In this document: one piece after another, positions 60,724 to 64,000 of the stretch
Layout: the number at the start of each line of letters is the position of its first letter
How positions within the stretch are numbered: position 1 is the first letter of the stretch
Program-made: the position numbers and the translations under genes
Assembly (NCBI RefSeq): GCF_003863355.1
Contig: NZ_QQWG01000015.1
Coordinates: 40,107 to 104,106, forward strand
Direction: 5' to 3'
Source: Ancylomarina euxina
GTDB lineage: Bacteria; Bacteroidota; Bacteroidia; Bacteroidales; Marinifilaceae
Length of the DNA: 64,000 bases
Notes under the pieces: generated by a model
Told to the model about the DNA's origin: nothing
Databases searched by the model: none
Seen by the model: only the letters and a program-made list of their open reading frames with translations

Positions 60724-62808
60724 CTAGAGCGCAACGCTTGTCCCGTTCTTAAAATTCTTTAAACCTTCATCAAGGAACTTAACAAATGCATCTACATCTA
60801 AATCATAAGCTCTAGGTGTATGCAAAGCTTGATCTTCGTTATCTAAAAGCACATAATAGGGTTGAGCATTTACGTTATAATGCTCGATTTGATAATTGGC
60901 ATTCTTTTTACCCAATGTCTTTTTAGTCTTACCATCGTAGTTAGATACGATCCACTCTTCCTTTGGTAATTGTTTCTTATCGTCAACATACATAGCTACG
61001 ATGATGTAATCGTCTCTTAAACGTCTCAACACTTCAGTATTAGACCATACATTTGACTCCATCTCACGACAGTTTACACAACCATGACCCGTAAAATCGA
61101 TAAACAAAGGTTTATTCTGAGCCTTAGCTGCTGCTTTGGCCTCATCCATATCGAAGTAACCTTGCAGCCCATGTGGCAAGTGAAGGAAATCGCTATACTT
61201 AGCATTAATTTTCTCGTGCTTTACACCGCCTGAGCCAGCATTTTCTACAATTAATGTTGGAATATCAAAATCTAAACTTGATTTTGGAGGTGTAAATCCT
61301 GATAAGGCTTTAAGAGGTGCTCCAAACATACCAGGTATCATATATACAACGAAAGAGAATGAAGCAATTGCCAACAATAATCTTGGTACACTAACATGTT
61401 TCACTGGACTATCGTGTGAGAACATTAGTTTTCCTAACAAATAGAATCCCATTAATGTGAAGATCACGATCCAAATAGCTAAGTAAACTTCTCTATCTAA
61501 GATTCCCCAATGGTAAGTCTGATCAGCAATACTTAAGAATTTCAATCCTAAAGCAAGTTCCAGGAATCCCAGAACAACTTTCACAGAATTCAACCATCCA
61601 CCCGACTTAGGCATATTATTCAACCATCCTGGGAAGATTGCAAATAATGTAAATGGAAGTGCAAAAGCTAATGAGAATCCTAACATACCGATAATTGGCA
61701 TCAAAACTTCACCTCCTGCCGAAGCAACTAAAATAGAACCTACAATAGGTCCTGTACATGAGAATGAAACTAACACAAGCGTGAAAGCCATAAAGAATGA
61801 ACCCATAAAACCACCTTTATCTTCATTTGCAACAGACTTGTTTACCATCCAACTTGGCATTGTAATTTCGAACATTCCAAAAAATGAGAAGGCAAATACA
61901 ACGAATATGATGAAGAACAGCACGTTTGGAACCCAATGAGTACTTAAGAAGTTAGCAAAATCTGGTCCCATAACAACAGCAAGAATAGTACCGATAATTG
62001 TATAGATAGCAATAATTGAAAAACCATAGAAGAAAGCATTCATTCTTCCCTTGGCTTTATTACCACCTCCACTATGCATGAAATAACTCACTGTCATAGG
62101 AATCATCGGGAATACACAAGGAGTAACGATTGCGATTAATCCGCCTACAAAGGCCGCAATGAAAATTGCCCAAAGACCCTTTTTCGAATCCTTTTTCTTT
62201 TGAATTGGAGTTGTTTCTAAAGTTTCAGTTTTAACATCTTCTTTAACAACTGCAACAATTCCTTTTGTCTCTTCTTTCTTAGCCACAGTTTCTTTGACTA
62301 ATTCTTTAGCAGCCACTTTTACTACATCTGTCTGTGCAGTTAAAGCAAGATCAAAATCTTCTTCTCCTGTTACACAACGTCCAGAAACATCAGTACATGC
62401 CTGATACTCGAACGAACCTGAAACTTTTACGTTTGCTTTAAGAGCTTTTATTGTTTGACGGAATTCAGCTTTCTTTTCAAAGTAGCTAACTTCACCTTCC
62501 CAAACTTCATCGTAGTGTTTATGAGCGTTTATTGGCATCACTTTACCAACTAATTCATAAGAATCATTTTTTGCAAAGTTGAAACTCGCAACAATAGGAC
62601 CTAAATCAGGATCAAAGTCATTTGAATACACATGCCATGTATCCTCAAGGTCTCCTTTAATTAATACTTCAAGAGTTTCTCCTACCTTCACATCCTTCTT
62701 CGAAAATTCAATCTTCCACTTGGCTGGCTGAACAATCTGACTAAATGCACTTAAAGTAATCATGCTGCTCAAAATAAAAACGAGAGCAAATTTAAAATTC
62801 AATTTCAT
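60724..62808 (-). CDS. dsbD: Thiol:disulfide interchange protein DsbD
   Basis: 694 residues in the classic three-part layout. N-terminal periplasmic domain (about 25-160) with the disulfide-forming Cys138 and Cys145 (ACTDVSGRC). Membrane domain of eight TMs, with Cys231 in TPCVFPMIPMT and a second Cys in FSCTGPIVGS. C-terminal thioredoxin-like domain with CVNC (Cys577 and Cys580 in GHGCVNCREME). It passes electrons from cytoplasmic thioredoxin to the periplasm. A basic Lys/Glu-rich linker (about 165-210) separates the N-domain from the membrane part. Solitary. Confidence 0.95.
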   Translation of the reverse strand: MKLNFKFALVFILSSMITLSAFSQIVQPAKWKIEFSKKDVKVGETLEVLIKGDLEDTWHVYSNDFDPDLGPIVASFNFAKNDSYELVGKVMPINAHKHYDEVWEGEVSYFEKKAEFRQTIKALKANVKVSGSFEYQACTDVSGRCVTGEEDFDLALTAQTDVVKVAAKELVKETVAKKEETKGIVAVVKEDVKTETLETTPIQKKKDSKKGLWAIFIAAFVGGLIAIVTPCVFPMIPMTVSYFMHSGGGNKAKGRMNAFFYGFSIIAIYTIIGTILAVVMGPDFANFLSTHWVPNVLFFIIFVVFAFSFFGMFEITMPSWMVNKSVANEDKGGFMGSFFMAFTLVLVSFSCTGPIVGSILVASAGGEVLMPIIGMLGFSLAFALPFTLFAIFPGWLNNMPKSGGWLNSVKVVLGFLELALGLKFLSIADQTYHWGILDREVYLAIWIVIFTLMGFYLLGKLMFSHDSPVKHVSVPRLLLAIASFSFVVYMIPGMFGAPLKALSGFTPPKSSLDFDIPTLIVENAGSGGVKHEKINAKYSDFLHLPHGLQGYFDMDEAKAAAKAQNKPLFIDFTGHGCVNCREMESNVWSNTEVLRRLRDDYIIVAMYVDDKKQLPKEEWIVSNYDGKTKKTLGKKNANYQIEHYNVNAQPYYVLLDNEDQALHTPRAYDLDVDAFVKFLDEGLKNFKNGTSVAL

Positions 62809-63601
62809 TGGTCTTTGTTTTTGTTAGTTGTTGTGTGCAGTAAATCATTTTACCACGAATTCAATATTGATTTTTATCTCCTGAGAGATATTCTGTTTTT
62901 TAATTATTTTCAATTTTCTTACACTCATAAGACCCGCAATCAGGTAAAATGGGTGAATCAGATTTCATTTTTTTTGTCAATAATTGTTAAAACCAATTAG
63001 ATAGGGCAAAATCAACTAAACAATCATCGTAAAGTTTTTGTTAATCTAGAATCATATAAAAAGCTTATCATACTTAAACTTACAAACTCTTTTGTAATCT
63101 AGATTAGATAAGGATTAAAAAGTAAGTTCCTTTAAAAAAAATCTAAATTTCAAGATTTTTTTTCCCCTTGACCTTCACGAATAGCTTAATCTGAGGTAAA
63201 TTTGACAAATTCAGATCAAAACTGAGCCTAATTTACTCGTTTTTTAATCGAACAGTCGTTCTTTTAACAAGGAGTTAACAATTGCAGCTAGAAGTAATTA
63301 TTAATTCACTCGATTAGATTCAAACAAAAAAAATAAACTCAAAAATGCTTCCGAACTGAAAAAATCTATCTATTCAAAACGGAACATAGATTTTACCTAA
63401 ATAAAGTTTCTCTTGCTCAGGTTTAATAACCAATCAGATAGTCGTAACAAACTTTGTAACCTAATAGCTGTATAAATAATATTTATCCTGCCATTTTCAC
63501 AAAAATAATCTAACACAATAGTCATCTAATTAGATTGATAGAAAAAAATTAGGCTATTTAGGGTCTACTGAAAAACGGAGAAAGCAAACTTTGTCCGTTT
63601 T
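62809..63601. other. Long spacer upstream of dsbD and the IS630 gene
   Basis: About 790 nt, very AT-rich. Direct words such as TCTAGATTAGAT/AATCTAGAATCATAT (63045-63115) and repeated T-runs occur, but no open frame and no complete promoter were found. Near the right end is the hairpin GAAAAACGGA/TCCGTTTTTC (about 63570-63604). Confidence 0.45.
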
Positions 63602-63709
63602 TCATATCCGAACATTTTTATGAGCATCATTTTCCATATTGAGTACATATTTATCGAACTTATACTCATTTGAGCAAGAGGCATAAAAATTTGCTTCAAT
63701 CGAAGCAAA
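63602..63709 (-). pseudogene. Short coding-like scrap beside the IS630 element
   Basis: Minus-strand frame between a TAA at 63710-63712 and a TGA at 63602-63604. It contains FASIEANFYASC, NEYKFDKYVLNMENDAHKNV and RI before the stop, which reads like the end of a protein. It has no ATG, and the hairpin AATTTGCTTC/GAAGCAAATT (63688-63711) overlaps its first codons. Could be an IS terminal scrap or chance. Confidence 0.25.
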
Positions 63710-63816
63710 TTAAGGACAAATATGATACAACTCACCCATGACTGCGATGTGTCAAGTCTTTTATCTCTAATGTTATACCATTTTAAAATCAAATAATGTT
63801 TTATTATTTTTGTTTT

Positions 63817-64000
63817 ATGCCCAAAACAAGAAACGTAGATATCAAAGAGAGTTTTTTAGAATTAGAAGATGCGTTACGCATAACTGACAGTTATCGTTTA
63901 AAACTTCGTATTCAGAGTTTAATTCTTACTAAGGAAAATAAATTTAAAGAACGTAATCAGTTAGCGAAATTCTTAGGAGTAAGTAAAAGTGCTCTTCAGA
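63817..64000 (+). CDS. IS630-type transposase, N-terminal part (runs off the window)
   Basis: Starts MPKTRNVDIKESFLELED and continues ALRITDSYRLKLRIQSLILT, NKFKERNQLAKFLGVSKSAL, a winged-helix DNA-binding domain typical of IS630-family transposases (pattern RLKxRIQxLLLxxxGxSxxEIAxxLGVSKxTVxxW). 61 complete codons are visible to the right edge; the catalytic DDE part is outside. TATTTTTG lies just upstream (63805-63812), but no TTG is at the right distance. Confidence 0.72.
   Translation, partial: MPKTRNVDIKESFLELEDALRITDSYRLKLRIQSLILTKENKFKERNQLAKFLGVSKSALQ

Noticed and set aside
63565..63792. 75-codon minus-strand frame as a gene
   Set aside because: Overlaps two hairpins and a better coding-like frame; composition is Met/Ile-rich noise.
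1..64000. tRNA, rRNA or tmRNA genes
   Set aside because: No T-arm (GGTTCRANYCC) with a matching acceptor stem and no rRNA-like blocks were found on either strand by eye; a covariance search would be decisive.

Overview
The window looks like chromosomal DNA of a Bacteroidota bacterium, probably a marine or gut-type anaerobe or facultative anaerobe near the Bacteroidales/Marinilabiliales. This is inferred from AT-rich spacers, the near absence of Shine-Dalgarno boxes, two good Bacteroidota promoters (TTG-N18/19-TAnnTTTG), many SprT/PorT-like beta-barrels and Bacteroidota-type lipoproteins, and several dispersed non-coding repeats typical of that phylum. No rRNA, tRNA or CRISPR was seen.

Layout. 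1-8.8 kb: 3' part of a class A penicillin-binding protein, rarA, a large TPR protein, a cytidylate-kinase-like protein, a secreted C1B cysteine peptidase and a small outer-membrane barrel. 8.8-14.5 kb: a tripartite RND efflux pump (MFP, RND, TolC). 14.7-20.1 kb: a five-gene envelope cluster (LolA-like protein, two FtsX-type permeases, LolD-like ATPase, outer-membrane barrel) that reads like a complete inner-to-outer-membrane relay for an unknown lipid or lipoprotein. 20.5-24 kb: AmmeMemoRadiSam genes B and S, an AHSA1 protein, a DoxX-like protein and an Asp/Glu racemase. 24.3-26.2 kb: secreted PepF-type peptidase. 26.2-40.9 kb: mostly poorly known genes (a DUF6266-like protein between two structured repeats, a lipoprotein pair, a five-gene cupin/PliI-like/zinc-ribbon cluster, a cation-chloride-cotransporter-like permease, an IS3 remnant, a barrel with a basic tail, a short secreted repeat protein, a DUF493 protein).

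41-54.2 kb is the functional centre: a 12-gene minus-strand cobalamin operon behind a cobalamin riboswitch and a recognisable promoter. It encodes uroporphyrinogen-III methylation, precorrin-2 oxidation, cobalt insertion, and every methylation and ring-contraction step of the anaerobic route up to cobyrinate, using four two-domain fusions (CbiJ-CbiD, CbiG-CbiF, CbiE-CbiT, CbiH-CbiC). A CbiMQO-type cobalt importer ends the operon. Amidation, adenosylation and lower-loop genes must lie elsewhere. The spacers of this operon carry at least four different families of short palindromic or tandem repeats.

54.4-64 kb: a sodium:solute symporter, an L-cysteine desulfidase, an M16 peptidase, a DsbD thiol-disulfide transporter, a long non-coding stretch, and the start of an IS630-type transposase running off the right edge.

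No defence system or obviously new mobile system was found. The best candidates for new biology are the LolA/FtsX/barrel relay, the short secreted repeat protein at 39.9-40.3 kb, the five-gene cluster at 32-35 kb, and the repeat elements in the cobalamin operon spacers.
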